NCBI GenBank assembly: GCA_051453625.1
Contig: JBOZIK010000001.1
Span: 272,218,393 to 272,282,392, forward strand
Length of the DNA stretch: 64,000 nt
From: Welwitschia mirabilis
Taxonomy: Eukaryota > Gnetophyta > Gnetopsida > Welwitschiales
Reading direction: 5' to 3'
The position numbers and the translations under genes are program-made. Of this stretch, positions 1 through 11,065 are shown in pieces; within the stretch, counting starts at the first letter, position 1; every line of letters starts with the position of its first letter. The notes beneath the pieces were generated by a model. The model had not been told where the DNA came from, did not search any database, and saw only the letters and a list, made by a program, of their open reading frames with translations.

Positions 1-192
1 TTAAGGCGATATTGAGCTCAAAACTTTTAGTGACTATAACTTTCTCTTACAAATGTCACCACCACAATTGCCCAAATGAATGATATTATTATGCACAAGG
101 CCTTATAGTACACCAATTAGGTTTAAACTTATAACCTCCTAAATGAAGGATAAATGTCTTAGTGGTTGGACTACCATCCCATTAACACTTCC

Positions 193-345
193 ATTGAGAT
201 TTGAACCCTTAAACTATTATATCATCCACCTTCATTGAGATTTCAACCCACAACTTATTATAACAATATCACCTTTTAAAATTTCACCCCAAAAAACTTA
301 TTATAACATCAGCGTCTTTTTAGATTTCAACCCATAACTTAATGA
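193..345. repeat. Short tandem repeat, ~48 bp unit, about four degenerate copies
   Basis: The phrase 'gagatttcaaccca' followed by 'aacttattataaca' recurs four times in diverged form at roughly 48 bp spacing. No coding potential is visible. The flanks (1-192 and 346-450) hold nothing I can name. Confidence 0.6.
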
Positions 346-451
346 CAGCCACCATCTTTTCACTAGTAAGAGCAAGCCTTCACCTTGTGTGAATCTCACA
401 TTTCATTTCACATGCATAGTCTTTATTTTAACTTCATCCGTTTTCAACCGA

Positions 452-563
452 TGTATCTATTTCACATATCCTCTTATCTAGTGCCGCAATCCAACCCCCT
501 TATCGATTTCACACTGGAATCCAACCTGTGTATCTATTTCATATAGTCGTCCGTCTAGTGCTA
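452..563. repeat. Tandem duplication, ~77 bp period, two copies
   Basis: A segment beginning 'tgtatctatttca' and ending 'tctagtgc' occurs at 452-484 and again at 529-563. The short reading frame across it is probably incidental. 564-790 contains nothing recognisable. Confidence 0.5.
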
Positions 564-789
564 GGATTTGATGTTTAACATGACCCTTCGAAATTGACGA
601 GTAATTTTTTAAATCGACGAGTAATTGTCCTTCACGGCCTTCAAATTCAAGCCCAATTTGCAATCAAGCTAGGAATCTGACGTATGCTGTTAAATACAAA
701 ATTTATCAAAGATTCGGCAGTCTAATCTTCACAGGGACCCTTCATAGACTACTCGTTAGCGACACCAAATAGCTGTAGTAAGCAAGGAA

Positions 790-1290
790 CCCTATACAGC
801 AGTAGCTGTCCATCTTAACGCAAGACGCGTTCCGAAGTGACGCGAACGAAGGAAAAACTCTTGCACCAGCAAAACCCTTGGGCTTTTCAGCAAGACATGA
901 GACAATGAAACCGATAAGAGTGCGCTCTGCTTGGATTCAACCGTAAACGTGTCCTCCATCGCTTTGACGGCCCAACAGTGTCGACATGTATCCATCCCAC
1001 CAGCGTTATTATTCACACAGGTATGGTCGCCCGCCACGTCGGACATCCCCTGCCTGCCACATGCCAGGACCCCATCCGCTGCCACTTTCCTCGTGAACAC
1101 ACGTGTTTTTGTCAGAAAGGAGTTGGCTTTGGCGACGCCTCCCCTAGACACGCCAACACTGCGGTCAAAGAAGCGCTTCACTGGACTTGGTCGTGCTTGC
1201 CACGTCATCCGTCCGTGGCTCTGTTGGCTCGCTAACGTTCTGCGTCACGCCTCACGCTCCTTTGCTCCCCTCAGACACAACACATGAGGT
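790..1290. other. G+C-rich unassigned island (~50% G+C)
   Basis: Base composition jumps from about 30% to about 50% G+C here and falls again after 1290. Open frames exist on both strands (138 codons on minus, 118 on plus), as expected by chance in G+C-rich DNA, and I recognise neither product. The segment lies ~640 bp downstream of the bHLH stop codon. It contains several ACGT-core motifs, so it may be a promoter and 5' leader of a gene whose body is missing here, or a remnant exon. Function is unknown. Confidence 0.45.
1033..1207. promoter_or_regulatory. Cluster of ACGT-core (G-box/ABRE-like) motifs
   Basis: Seen directly: GCCACGTC at 1033-1040, a perfect palindromic G-box CACGTG at 1100-1105, and GCCACGTCA at 1199-1207. 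In plants such motifs bind bZIP and bHLH factors in promoters. Three in 175 bp within a G+C island is suggestive, but no transcript or TATA box anchors them, and G+C-rich sequence raises the chance rate. Confidence 0.35.
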
Positions 1291-1926
1291 TGTGGACTTT
1301 CCTCGCTTTCCAGCCAAGCCATCTGGCTTGTTTCACTCCATGATTCTGCATCTGTTACTTCTCTACTTCAAGTGTAACCATGTGATGATCTTCATGCTCT
1401 TCAAAGGAGAAATCTTTCCAGAAACGGAAAAGAAATAAAAACGTATTATTTAATGGCCTTTTGTATTTACTTTCTTTTTTGTTTGTTTAACCAAATACTG
1501 ATGGTCCGTGGCTGCATGCTCCAGGCAATAATAGTTTGTTTTATTCCATCTAAGATATCAATAAAATTATATAACATTAAGTGGAAGGATCTGACCACTG
1601 TCGTGGAGCTGTCTTTACAGTGATGTGGTATCTTCTTCAAAAAGCTATGCATTAGGGCATACACCCTTGGATGGCTTTCGGCCGGGCTTGCAATCTTTGG
1701 ACTGTGATAAATTCTCACATATAGTTCTTTCCCTCCTCTGAATTGAGTTTAATATGACTGTAAAATACTCATAGTGATCCAATGCGGAGGGAACTTCAGG
1801 GCGGTGGATGTGGATTGTTAACGGGATAGGGAACGACACACATACTAATTAAGATCAAAACGTGTGGTTTACACGTCTGATGTGGAGTTGTTGTTTCAGT
1901 ATTGAAACCCTACGCGAGGTGAGGGT
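1291..1926. other. 3' flank of the bHLH gene, no gene seen
   Basis: AT-rich sequence between the G+C island and the bHLH stop codon. The gene is on the minus strand, so this is its 3' UTR and downstream region. A minus-strand AATAAA (plus TTTATT near 1533) is a possible poly(A) signal. The short ORFs are unremarkable. Confidence 0.4.
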
Positions 1927-3260
1927 TCAGTAAAGAGAAACATTTTGAGACTGGGAAGTGATCTTATCGCTATATTCCATGCTGGTTTCGGAGTCAAGAA
2001 ACACGTCAGAAGCATGGTTGCTGCAGCTTCCAGCCATGAAACTGTCCCCACTAGAGCTCGCTGGCATAACGAACGGAATCTGGAAATTGTGTTAACATTC
2101 GTTAAATCTTGAAGACCTGTAAAGGATTAAGTGAGTTTTAACGGCTGAAATTTAAATTTGATTCAGATTTGCACTGCAGACCTCTGGAAAACCTGCTGAG
2201 CAGCTTTCCGCTGCCATCCCGATGCCAAAATCGTAGCCAGCCGTGGCTGCCGAGAGCTTCATGGAAAGAAACTTGAAATTCCAAAGTAAGGGTTTAAAAC
2301 TCCGTTAATGGAGGGCACAAAAGCTTTAATCATGCTTAACATTTTAAAGTTTTAGCCACAACTCTTTATACTCGTCTCTTACCTCTACCTGGTTCTGCAA
2401 CGACTTCACGTAGTTTATTATTTCGTCGAGAATCACCGTTTTTCCTGCTCCGGCCTATACACGCAAAGCAAAGCCGTTCATTTTAAATTTAGGAGACGAC
2501 TAAAGCTTCAAATAAGCCATGTCAAGCTCACCTTGCAACAGCCCGGAACAAGTTCTTGGAGATAATTCATTCGCTTTCGTATTTTCTCTCGCCTCGCCTA
2601 AAACATCGCAGACGTGTGGGCTTGTTGCGTGTGTTCTGGGAAACAAAAATTCCATGATAAATGAAAAATAAATGTTAAGAAACCTACTCTCTCTGCAATG
2701 CTGTGTCTGTCAGTAGCCTGGCCCCTTCTCGCTCTAACAACAACGAAATCCTTGCACGAGGCAACGTCTGTAGCCGCAGGACTTTTGTTCGAATCGACAC
2801 TTCGTTTACGACTATGTTGTTTTCCCCGTGAAATAATCGCGGTCGCTTCCCCGCATTTTTTGCCGAAAGCTTCCTCCGACACGGCGTTGCTTTGAGCTTC
2901 GTTCTTGCTTCCGATCCCTGACCCCGTTCCGTTACGATTTGCGTTCGCTTCCATGAAAGGAGCGTCAAAACGGAAGCTGTCCTTGTGATAGAACTCTTCC
3001 GGAAGGATTTCTGCCGCGTGTTCCGCGTTTACGGCAGGGAACATGTAGTGCTGCTCCATGGAAGGAAAGGGACCTACCGAATCTAAGCGTGAGAAGGTTC
3101 TGCTGGAGCCGTTGGCCAGTATTCCACAAGGAATTTGAGGCTGCGTCACGGTCACATGGAAGTCGCCGAGGAAGCTCCGTTCTGGATCGTCTTGTCGGGA
3201 CAAGGACGTATGAGCCGAGTGTGGAAACAAGCACTCAACGTCGTCCGGAAACGCGGCCAT
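1927..3260 (-). CDS. bHLH transcription factor, five exons (plant CIB/BEE/BPE-like type)
   Basis: Exons read on the minus strand: 3260-2688, 2597-2532, 2454-2383, 2271-2182 and 2079-1927. All junctions are phase 0 and the product is about 317 residues. Exon 1 ends in VRARRGQATDRHSIAER; exon 2 encodes ARREKIRKRMNYLQELVP and ends PGCCK; exon 3 ends ILDEIINYVKSLQNQVE; exon 4 starts FLSMKLSAATAGYDFGI. This is the plant bHLH signature with the His186-Glu190-Arg194 triad of G-box/E-box binders, so a nuclear DNA-binding dimer is expected. The start is ATG at 3260 (MAAFPDD); an in-frame stop lies just upstream. The first ~160 residues show no other domain, as is usual in the family. Introns 1-3 have GT..AG ends (gtaggt, gtgagc, gtaaga). 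The donor of the last intron (gtctgc) is weak; without splicing the frame stops at 2152. The loop reads AGAGKT, where family members usually have (I/V)TGKA. Family assignment is firm; the subgroup is inferred. Confidence 0.88.
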
Positions 3261-3620
3261 TGAGTAAAATTGCAATTTCAAGAATTAAAGTATTTCTTAC
3301 AAAGTTCAAGTCGAATCCTGCGAGAGTGGTACACACAACACACTAGAAATATTAAAAAAACAAAAACACAGATCTTCTTCTGCGCCCTAACAACACAACT
3401 TTTTTCTATGTAAACGGTTTTGCACGGTACTTCCATTCAAGAAACTAGGGTCTTTGCAGACACAGATTGAAACTGAAAGCATCTAAGCTTAACTTACTCG
3501 TTAAAACTAAAGGAGAAAGCTCGAAAGGCCTTGTCTGCAACAGGAAGCATAAAACGCATAAAGGACGTCACCAGAGCTGCAAGTACTCTCCTACTTAGCC
3601 GATGTATAAATAAGGGATCC
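3261..3620. promoter_or_regulatory. 5' region of the bHLH gene with a TATA-like box on the plus strand
   Basis: This segment lies upstream of the bHLH start and should hold its 5' UTR and promoter. A good TATAAATA is present at 3605-3612, but on the plus strand, pointing away from the gene. That could mark a divergent transcript or be chance. No clear TATA box for the minus direction was found. Confidence 0.3.
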
Positions 3621-3635
3621 ACTCTCTGTTGATCT

Positions 3636-3947
3636 TTGATCCGAGAAGAATTCCAGCTCCTCGTGAATTCCTTTCCAGTCGTACATTTTTATGCTCTCCA
3701 TTTTCCGAGTGTCTTTTCTTGTAAGAGTATCTGTATATCTCAAAAAAGCGGATATGAAATGAAAATGGAGATGAGCAGAGGATCTATTACAGGAAAAACC
3801 TTACGGGAAAGTTCACTCCGACCGATCTTGCACTGTTCTTATGGATTTTGCCTTTGGACACCAAAAGTCTTGTATTTCCATCTATATTTAGATGAGATAT
3901 TAATGCTACTAAAGCATCTTGCGAAGCTTTTTGTGAAGGATGTATGA
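3636..3947 (+). CDS. Unrecognised small ORF downstream of a TATA-like box (doubtful)
   Basis: A 103-codon frame starts ~25 bp downstream of the plus-strand TATAAATA at 3605, which would place the start codon at or before a normal transcription start. The product has no domain, signal peptide or repeat that I recognise, and composition is intermediate. It is divergent from the bHLH gene. It is listed only because of its length and the upstream box; a chance ORF is more likely. Confidence 0.15.
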   Translation: MIREEFQLLVNSFPVVHFYALHFPSVFSCKSICISQKSGYEMKMEMSRGSITGKTLRESSLRPILHCSYGFCLWTPKVLYFHLYLDEILMLLKHLAKLFVKDV

Positions 3948-4439
3948 ACCTGTAAGCTTTGTATCAATTCACTTCAATAATACTCCTTTGCGTGCTTAGG
4001 CGTCCTTAAAAATCCCTAAAAAAATCCTTTAATGCGGCAAAAACGAGTTCTTTCCAAAGACTTCTAGTCCTTCATTGTTAATTTTTCCTCCTCTTGTTTT
4101 TTGAGGTGGGGTGCTTAAATACGTAAACTACCTTTGGGATAGAATAGAAACACCTTTATCTCGTCAGTGTAAATGCTATCTATATTTATAAGTGGCATAG
4201 GTTAACATAGTGTTTTTCTTTTTAATTTCTGATTTGTAAGGAAGCCACGTGTAAAAAAGTTATGAAGCTTAGGTGTGTTATGGTATGGTGTGATCATTAC
4301 TTCTCTTAACTTTTTAGGGTTGTGTTGAAAAGATTCGTTTGTTTAAACAATAAGAAGAGTTATTTTAAGTGTTAAAATGTGTTAAAAATGTAATTAATGT
4401 TTGTGAGAATTTAATTTTAGAGAAGTTTGCTCTATAAGA
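3948..4439. other. AT-rich spacer, nothing recognised
   Basis: No open frame of note, no repeat copy and no RNA gene seen. Confidence 0.5.
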
Positions 4440-6450
4440 TAATATACTTTATTGTTTGCTTTGTTAAGAACATGTATTTGGATTATTTTTTTTGTTAAGA
4501 ATATTTATTTGGATAACTAATACTTAAGAATAATTGAAGCATAGAGACTTCCTCTCCGACATCTTATTAGATTTTGGTGTGATTTTATGCTTGAACATTT
4601 TGTCATGCGTGATATACTTTTAACTAGAGAATGAGATTCAAGGTTATAGAGGTAAGGGAATCTAGGAAATGGTGTCAGCTTAACCACTTTGGTATCCAAT
4701 AAGTTAAAAGGAAATGATTGATCCCATGTTGGATCATTTCCACATTAGTGATTTGGAACAAAGACTATTTACCATAATATTAATTTATCATATGAATTAA
4801 TGATTTTTTTTTGTTTTCATATGTTTATTTATGTTGCTTAACTTAAAGTACATCTATGTGTTCATATCCCATCTAGATTGTTAGCACAAAGGATATTTCA
4901 ATGAAATTTATTATGTCTTAATAGCTAAAGAATGCTTCAAAGTAATGCCTCATTTAAGAAAGTATTGATCGAGGAGATATTATTTTAGCTTTTAGTTATT
5001 TATAATGATCTAATGCTTACAAAATGCATTTGAATGCATAATCCTTGTAAGTAACTTATGTTACATATACATACTCCTATATGCAATAGTTATTTTTTAG
5101 TAAGTATTAATGAAAATTTTAAGCTTTTTGAAAATGTGAAAGTTCTAAATATTATGGATTCTTAAAGCACATAGGCTTTTCAATCCACATCTTATTAGAG
5201 TTTAGTAGTTTGACATACTCACATGTTGTCATGCATGATATCTTTTTAACTAGGGGATGGATTCAAGGCTATGAAGGTGACATGTATGATGACTTAGCTT
5301 AGTCTCCACTAAGGTGATTCAAGAAATGTAATCAAGTTAATGAATTTAATTTTTAATAAGTGAAAAGGAAGTGATTGATCTTAATTTAGGTAATTTCTAC
5401 ATGAATTTTAATTTAGAACTAAGACTACTTACTTAGATATTAATTCATATTTATGAATTAATGATTTTTTTAATAATTTTGTTTACATTTCGTAAACTAA
5501 ATTACATTTATGTGTTCATGCCGAATTCTAGGTTATTAGCAAAAAAGATATTTCAAAGAAATTATTATGTCTTCAGAACTAAAGAAGGCTTCAAACTACT
5601 ATCTCATTTGAGAAGGTATTTAGCTATCGAGCATGTTTTTAACTTTTAGCTCTTTATAGTAATCTTACGCTTCTAGGATGCATTTCAAAGCATGATCCTT
5701 ATAAGTATCTTATTTGACATATATGTATTTCTATATAGAATAATTATTTTTTTATTGATAAATCATTATGAACTAATAACTAAAGAAAATACTAAATTTT
5801 TAAAGATGTGAAAGTTTCAATGTTATGGATTATTAAAGCACTGAGACTTTTCCATTCACATGTTTGAAGAGTTTTAGAGTGTGACTTATACTTTGACATT
5901 TTGTCATTCATCATGTCTTTTTAACTAAAGGATGGGATTCAAGGCTATGGAAGTGAACACCTCTAACATAGGTGATTACTTGACTTATGCTACACTAAGA
6001 GGATTGAGGAATGTTATTACATTAATCACTTTAATACTAAATAACTTAAAAGAAAGTGATTGGTAGTAAGTTTGATCATTTATACAAGAGTTTTAATTTG
6101 CAATAAAATTATTTACTGCAATATCAATTATAAATATGAAGCAATGATTTTTTATTCATATGATTATCTATATTTCTAAAATTATATCTCACGTGGTTTG
6201 TTATCATTAAATATATTTTAAATAAATTGATTATGTCTTAGTAACTATAGAATATTCCAAAGTACTACCTTATTTGAAAAGCTATTCATCTCGTGGGTAT
6301 CATTTTAAATTCTTATGTTTTTAAGTGATAAATCATTATGAATAAGGTACTAAAGAAAATACTTTACTTTTAAAGTTAATAAAAGATCCAAATATTATAT
6401 ATTCTTGAAACTATGTCTTCTTAGTTACTAATTAATTGTTAGACTATGAT
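4440..6450. repeat. Three tandem copies of a ~650 bp unit
   Basis: Two independent anchors give the period. 'attcaaggytatrgaag'-type sequence occurs at 4635, 5261 and 5937, and 'ttatgtctta/ttcagaact' with surrounding sequence at about 4911, 5565 and 6232. Spacing is 626-676 bp and copies differ by many substitutions and small indels. Each unit includes 'cacatcttattagagttt', 'gtcatgcatgat', 'gaattaatgattttttt' and a phrase around 'agatatttca'. No coding content was found. It may be a short satellite array or the tandem part of a dead element. Confidence 0.7.
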
Positions 6451-6875
6451 CTTGAGTATGCTAAAGAGTTATACATCTAATAACATATGGTATCCTTAAA
6501 TCTATAAAGAATGTAATGCTATCAATAATTTTAGAGACATGATAAACAACATCTTGTATGTAATTAAGTGACTTTTCTCTTGTGTCGTTCTTAAGATTCT
6601 AGATGTTGTATATTTATGTGGAATTTCAAATACACTACAAAGTTAACTTATATCACATTAATATGGCAATTAGTAAATATAGTATTAGTATAACTAGAAC
6701 AGTTACTTAAAATACATGTATTATTTTATAGTAATTCTAGCTAACATTGAATTTTTTAAAAATGATTTATTAGCTACAAAAAAAATTAATAATATCAACA
6801 ACAAGGTACATACACTATGAAATAGGGCACATACATGTATGCATGCATGGGTGCACATACATGCACCTATGTGTA

Positions 6876-6877
<2 letters not shown>
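6451..6877. other. AT-rich spacer
   Basis: No gene or repeat is recognised before the microsatellite. Confidence 0.45.
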
Positions 6878-6929
<52 letters not shown>

Positions 6930-7809
6930 CGCGCGCGTGTGNNNNNNNNNNNNNNNNNNNNNNNNNNNNNNNNNNNNNNNNNNNNNNNNNNNNNNNNNNN
7001 NNNNNNNNNNNNNNNNNNNNNNNNNNNNNNNNNNNNNNNNNNNNNNNNNNNNNNNNNNNNNNNNNNNNNNNNNNNNNNNNNNNNNNNNNNNNNNNNNNNN
7101 NNNNNNNNNNNNNNNNNNNNNNNNNNNNNNNNNNNNNNNNNNNNNNNNNNNNNNNNNNNNNNNNNNNNNNNNNNNNNNNNNNNNNNNNNNNNNNNNNNNN
7201 NNNNNNNNNNNNNNNNNNNNNNNNNNNNNNNNNNNNNNNNNNNNNNNNNNNNNNNNNNNNNNNNNNNNNNNNNNNNNNNNNNNNNNNNNNNNNNNNNNNN
7301 NNNNNNNNNNNNNNNNNNNNNNNNNNNNNNNNNNNNNNNNNNNNNNNNNNNNNNNNNNNNNNNNNNNNNNNNNNNNNNNNNNNNNNNNNNNNNNNNNNNN
7401 NNNNNNNNNNNNNNNNNNNNNNNNNNNNNNNNNNNNNNNNNNNNNNNNNNNNNNNNNNNNNNNNNNNNNNNNNNNNNNNNNNNNNNNNNNNNNNNNNNNN
7501 NNNNNNNNNNNNNNNNNNNNNNNNNNNNNNNNNNNNNNNNNNNNNNNNNNNNNNNNNNNNNNNNNNNNNNNNNNNNNNNNNNNNNNNNNNNNNNNNNNNN
7601 NNNNNNNNNNNNNNNNNNNNNNNNNNNNNNNNNNNNNNNNNNNNNNNNNNNNNNNNNNNNNNNNNNNNNNNNNNNNNNNNNNNNNNNNNNNNNNNNNNNN
7701 NNNNNNNNNNNNNNNNNNNNNNNNNNNNNNNNNNNNNNNNNNNNNNNNNNNNNNNNNNNNNNNNNNNNNNNNNNNNNNNNNNNNNNNNNNNNNNNNNNNN
7801 NCACACACA

Positions 7810-7860
<51 letters not shown>
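6878..7860. repeat. Compound microsatellite (GT)n(GC)n ... (CA)n(CT)n around an 860-base gap
   Basis: (GT)n runs 6878-6920, then GC dinucleotides to 6937 and GTGTG to the gap edge. After the N run (6942-7801) comes a short (CA)n followed by (CT)n to about 7860. The dinucleotide tracts probably caused the assembly break. Every long open frame crossing the gap is an artefact of N translation. Confidence 0.9.
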
Positions 7861-7861
<1 letters not shown>

Positions 7862-8546
7862 ATTTCTCTCTCTCATACAATCATTATTACCCACTTTAGT
7901 GGCGTGTTTGATGGAATCCTTGAAACCACACATATAGTAATTTGAATATAAAACTATATTCAAATATATTTAGATATAAAGTAAGGTGATGATTATTTCT
8001 ATTTGTTGTTTACTAGAAGATACTTAATTTTTCCTCTTCTTTTTTAATTTTTTTTTCCCACCCCATATATCTTTATAATCTTAAATATTAGCATTTCAAG
8101 ATCTAGTTACTTCTTTATCATAATAAATCTCTATCTGTAATAATGTCATTTCTTTATCTAATTCGTTCAATAAATGCTTATTTTTATCCTTTCTAACCTA
8201 TAGGGAATTAACTTAAATTAAAATTTCTAGCATACATATATAAGATAAATTCCATGAATTTATTGTACACTTACTTTGACAACACATCTTCTTTATAAAG
8301 TAAATTATATTAAACAAAAAGAAATATCCCATTAAAGCAATAGAGTAAAGATGAAATGGTTAAAATTTACTAGTGAAAATTTTATCTTTTTTCATGCTGA
8401 TGCTTTAGTGAGAGAACCAAAAAAATACAAAAAATACTACTAGAAAATACTAAAATTGATGATTCAAGGGATGATAGTTGTTATAGTAACATGACTAGGA
8501 ATATCTAGTAACACTAGAAGGGGATTATGAATGCACCTTTAATAAA
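7861..8546. other. AT-rich spacer
   Basis: No gene found. Some of it may be the eroded 5' part of the LINE that follows. Confidence 0.4.
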
Positions 8547-9995
8547 AGAAGAGCTCAAAGAAATTACTTTTTTATTTCAAATAGTAAGAGTTTAGATCTT
8601 GATGGTCTTATTGCTAAATTTTTTAAATCATTCTTGAATGAAGTCTGAAAAGGTATTTATGCTTAACTTTGTAATAAGAATTAAAAAAATATTGAAATAG
8701 ATTAATTAGACCTAGACAGTTCTTATCCCTAAAAGGGGAAAAATGCTAAGAAAAACACTAATTTTAGGCTAATTAGTTTATGTAATACTCTATACAAAAT
8801 ATTTTCTAAGCTTCTTAGTCAATGAACAAAAATTATCTTAACTTTCTTAGTACAAGTAGGATTTATTAAAGGAAGATATATTATAGATTAGGTAATCATT
8901 ATTTAGGATATTATGCATTCTATATCTTACAAGAATGAAGCCAATTTATCTTTAAAACTTGATGTAAGTAAGGCCTATTATAGGGTGGATTGGAGATACA
9001 TGAAATGGATACTAAAACAAATAAATTTTCTAGCTTCTCATATTCAAAAAATTAAAGCTTATTTTATAGGTGATCTATGTCTTTAGGATTAATGGCTTCT
9101 TAACAAATGTATTTCCCCAGAAAATGTTTAAGGTAAGGGGATATAATAGCATCATATTTATTTGTTTTGGTAATGAAAGATTTTAGAAACTCACTAAAAA
9201 AAATAGTAACATCAAGTTCAATTAAAGTGGATGTAATGAGTAAGAGCTTTGAACATTTTTTTACTTATTCTTAGTTTCTAGATGATACATTTTTATTTTT
9301 TAGAGGAAAATGATAGTAGACATAGATTATTAAACAATTCCTTGTTGATTTTAAGAAAGAGAAAATTTTTTGGCTTTGGTATAAAGAAGAAAAATGTAAA
9401 GAGGTATGGTAATCAGCTCCATTATGCTTTAGAAGAATTCCCTCTAAAATACATGGGAATGCCTTCAAAAAAAAAAAAAAGAATGAGTCAAATTCATTAG
9501 GAGGAGATGATATGCTAATTAAAGAAATAGTTAAATGAATGAAAAGCCAAAATTGTATCTTACAATGGGAGAATTCATCTACTTTAGAGTTCTCTTTATA
9601 GTTTTGTCATGTTCCTTATGGCTTTCCTTAAGGCCCATCTTATTGTTATGAGGTACATTGAGAAGGATGAAATACAATTCCATTACAATTCAATAGAGTA
9701 ATGGTCCTTGCATACATTATCATGAGATGAGATATGTAGAGATAAACTCAATGGAGGTTAGGGTCTTAAGATTCTCATAGTTTTCAATATATCTTTATTA
9801 GGAAAGTTAGTTTGGTATATTTAAAATCCTAATAAAGCATAGATGAAAATCATGAAAAGTAAATACTTATATAATGATATGGAGTTTAAATACTATTATA
9901 ATGTTATTCATGCATTTTTAGTATGGAGGTACTTGTTTAAAAAAATAAGAATTGATATCTTGAACATTATGAGAAAGATACAAGAAGTATATAAT
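8547..9995 (+). mobile_element. Decayed L1-type LINE, reverse transcriptase and C-terminal region
   Basis: Conserved L1-clade RT blocks appear in order on the plus strand but in shifting frames with many stops. A block like 'DGLIAKFFKSF' is near 8600, 'IPKRGK' near 8730 and 'GFIKGRYIID' near 8860. 'LKLDVSKAYYRVDW' (the family has LKxDxxKAYDRVxW) is near 8960 and 'FLDDTFLFF' (catalytic FADD box) near 9280. 'EEFPLKYMGMP' (FPxxYLGxP) is near 9440 and 'LGKLVWYI' (LLAKWLWR) near 9800. Two catalytic-site positions have changed (Asp to Tyr in KAYY; Ala to Leu in FLDD). The endonuclease region is not recognised. The element is old and dead. Confidence 0.85.
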
Positions 9996-10182
9996 AGAAG
10001 AAGCTTATAATACAATGCATCCATCTTAAAAACTCTTCTTTAGACATTTATTAGAAGACTATTTGTTACTTAAGCATTATATTTTTCTTAGTAAATTTCC
10101 ATTGAATAAGTTAAATATACAAGTTTTTTTTGGAAGAAAGGGAAACGATCATTCTTAAGAAGTATACATTTTGTAATACCCT

Positions 10183-11065
10183 TGTGCTTTAACATGATCC
10201 TCAACACTTAGGAAATAACTTTGTTACTCATTACCTATCCTATCTCCCATATTGCTTTCCTATCCCACTTCCTTTTTGCTTTTATTTACCCTCTTCCCCT
10301 TCTTTTCTATCTTCTCCCCTTTCTTCCTATTTTCTTTTCCTTTTTTCCTTATTCTAACCTTTCATAACCCTCTTTTGGCCTAAACACTCTAGAATTTCAT
10401 GTTCAAGGAATGAAATTCCTCTGATTCCATGTCCATGATGTGGAAAAAAAGGTTACTTCCATGTTGAAGGTGTGGAAATCCTATCCTCCTTTAGCATCTT
10501 CTTTCCTTGCCATGATCCTCAAGACCCATAGTACCCTAGTTCCCTTTTTACAGTTAAATATTTAATTCTTGTCACTAAAATTAAGTTTCTCCTTCACTTT
10601 TCATTCTAATCATGTCATAGCAACATCAAGTATCAGGTAATGATATCAAATATCTTATGTTTTAGATATATAACCTCCTACATCAAGTGATAGAATGACC
10701 TCTAATGTTGACATCTAAGGTAATATTTTTCCTCTTTCCTCTCTCTTTTTTTCTTCCACCATTCCTCTCTTCCTTTCTCTTCCTTCCTTTTCTCTTTACT
10801 CTTCCTCTTCTTTTCTCTTTCCCTTTATTTCATTCCTTTTTATTCTTTTCCTTTCCTCTTTTCTTTCTCACTCTCCTTTCCATCCCCTCTTCTAACCCGA
10901 ATTTTTTCCCCTTGTTTCTTCTCTTTCCCTATCTTTCTTCATCATTTCCCTTCTCTTCCCCATATCCTTTTTATTTACTATTATCTATTGCTTTTTCTCC
11001 CTTTTAATACCTTATGAGCACTCTTTGTCCTTCCTATTAGCTTAAACTCTATGCCTGAGATATGG
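10183..11065 (+). repeat. Left LTR of the large element, first part
   Basis: It matches 20525-21343: same order of 'catgatcctcaacacttagg', a long pyrimidine-only tract, 'atttcatgttcaaggaatggaatt'-type sequence, 'taacctcctacatcaagtg', 'gacctctaatgttgacatctaaggtaat', then more pyrimidine tract. The 100-codon open frame at 10705-11007 is simply the pyrimidine tract (Phe/Leu/Ser codons), not a gene. Confidence 0.7.

Noticed and set aside
792-1208. 138-codon minus ORF as a gene
   Set aside because: No domain, no matching splice pattern, and the opposite strand is equally open; kept only as an unassigned G+C-rich island.
2698-3346. Plus-strand and other minus-strand ORFs over the bHLH exon
   Set aside because: Shadow frames of exon 1, which is supported by splice sites and domain match.
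6721-7963. Six long open frames on both strands across 6.7-7.9 kb
   Set aside because: They are translations of N bases between dinucleotide repeats; no protein is encoded.
10705-11007. 100-codon Phe/Leu/Ser-rich ORF that looks like a membrane protein
   Set aside because: It is a read-through of a polypyrimidine tract that recurs in the other LTR copy; low complexity only.
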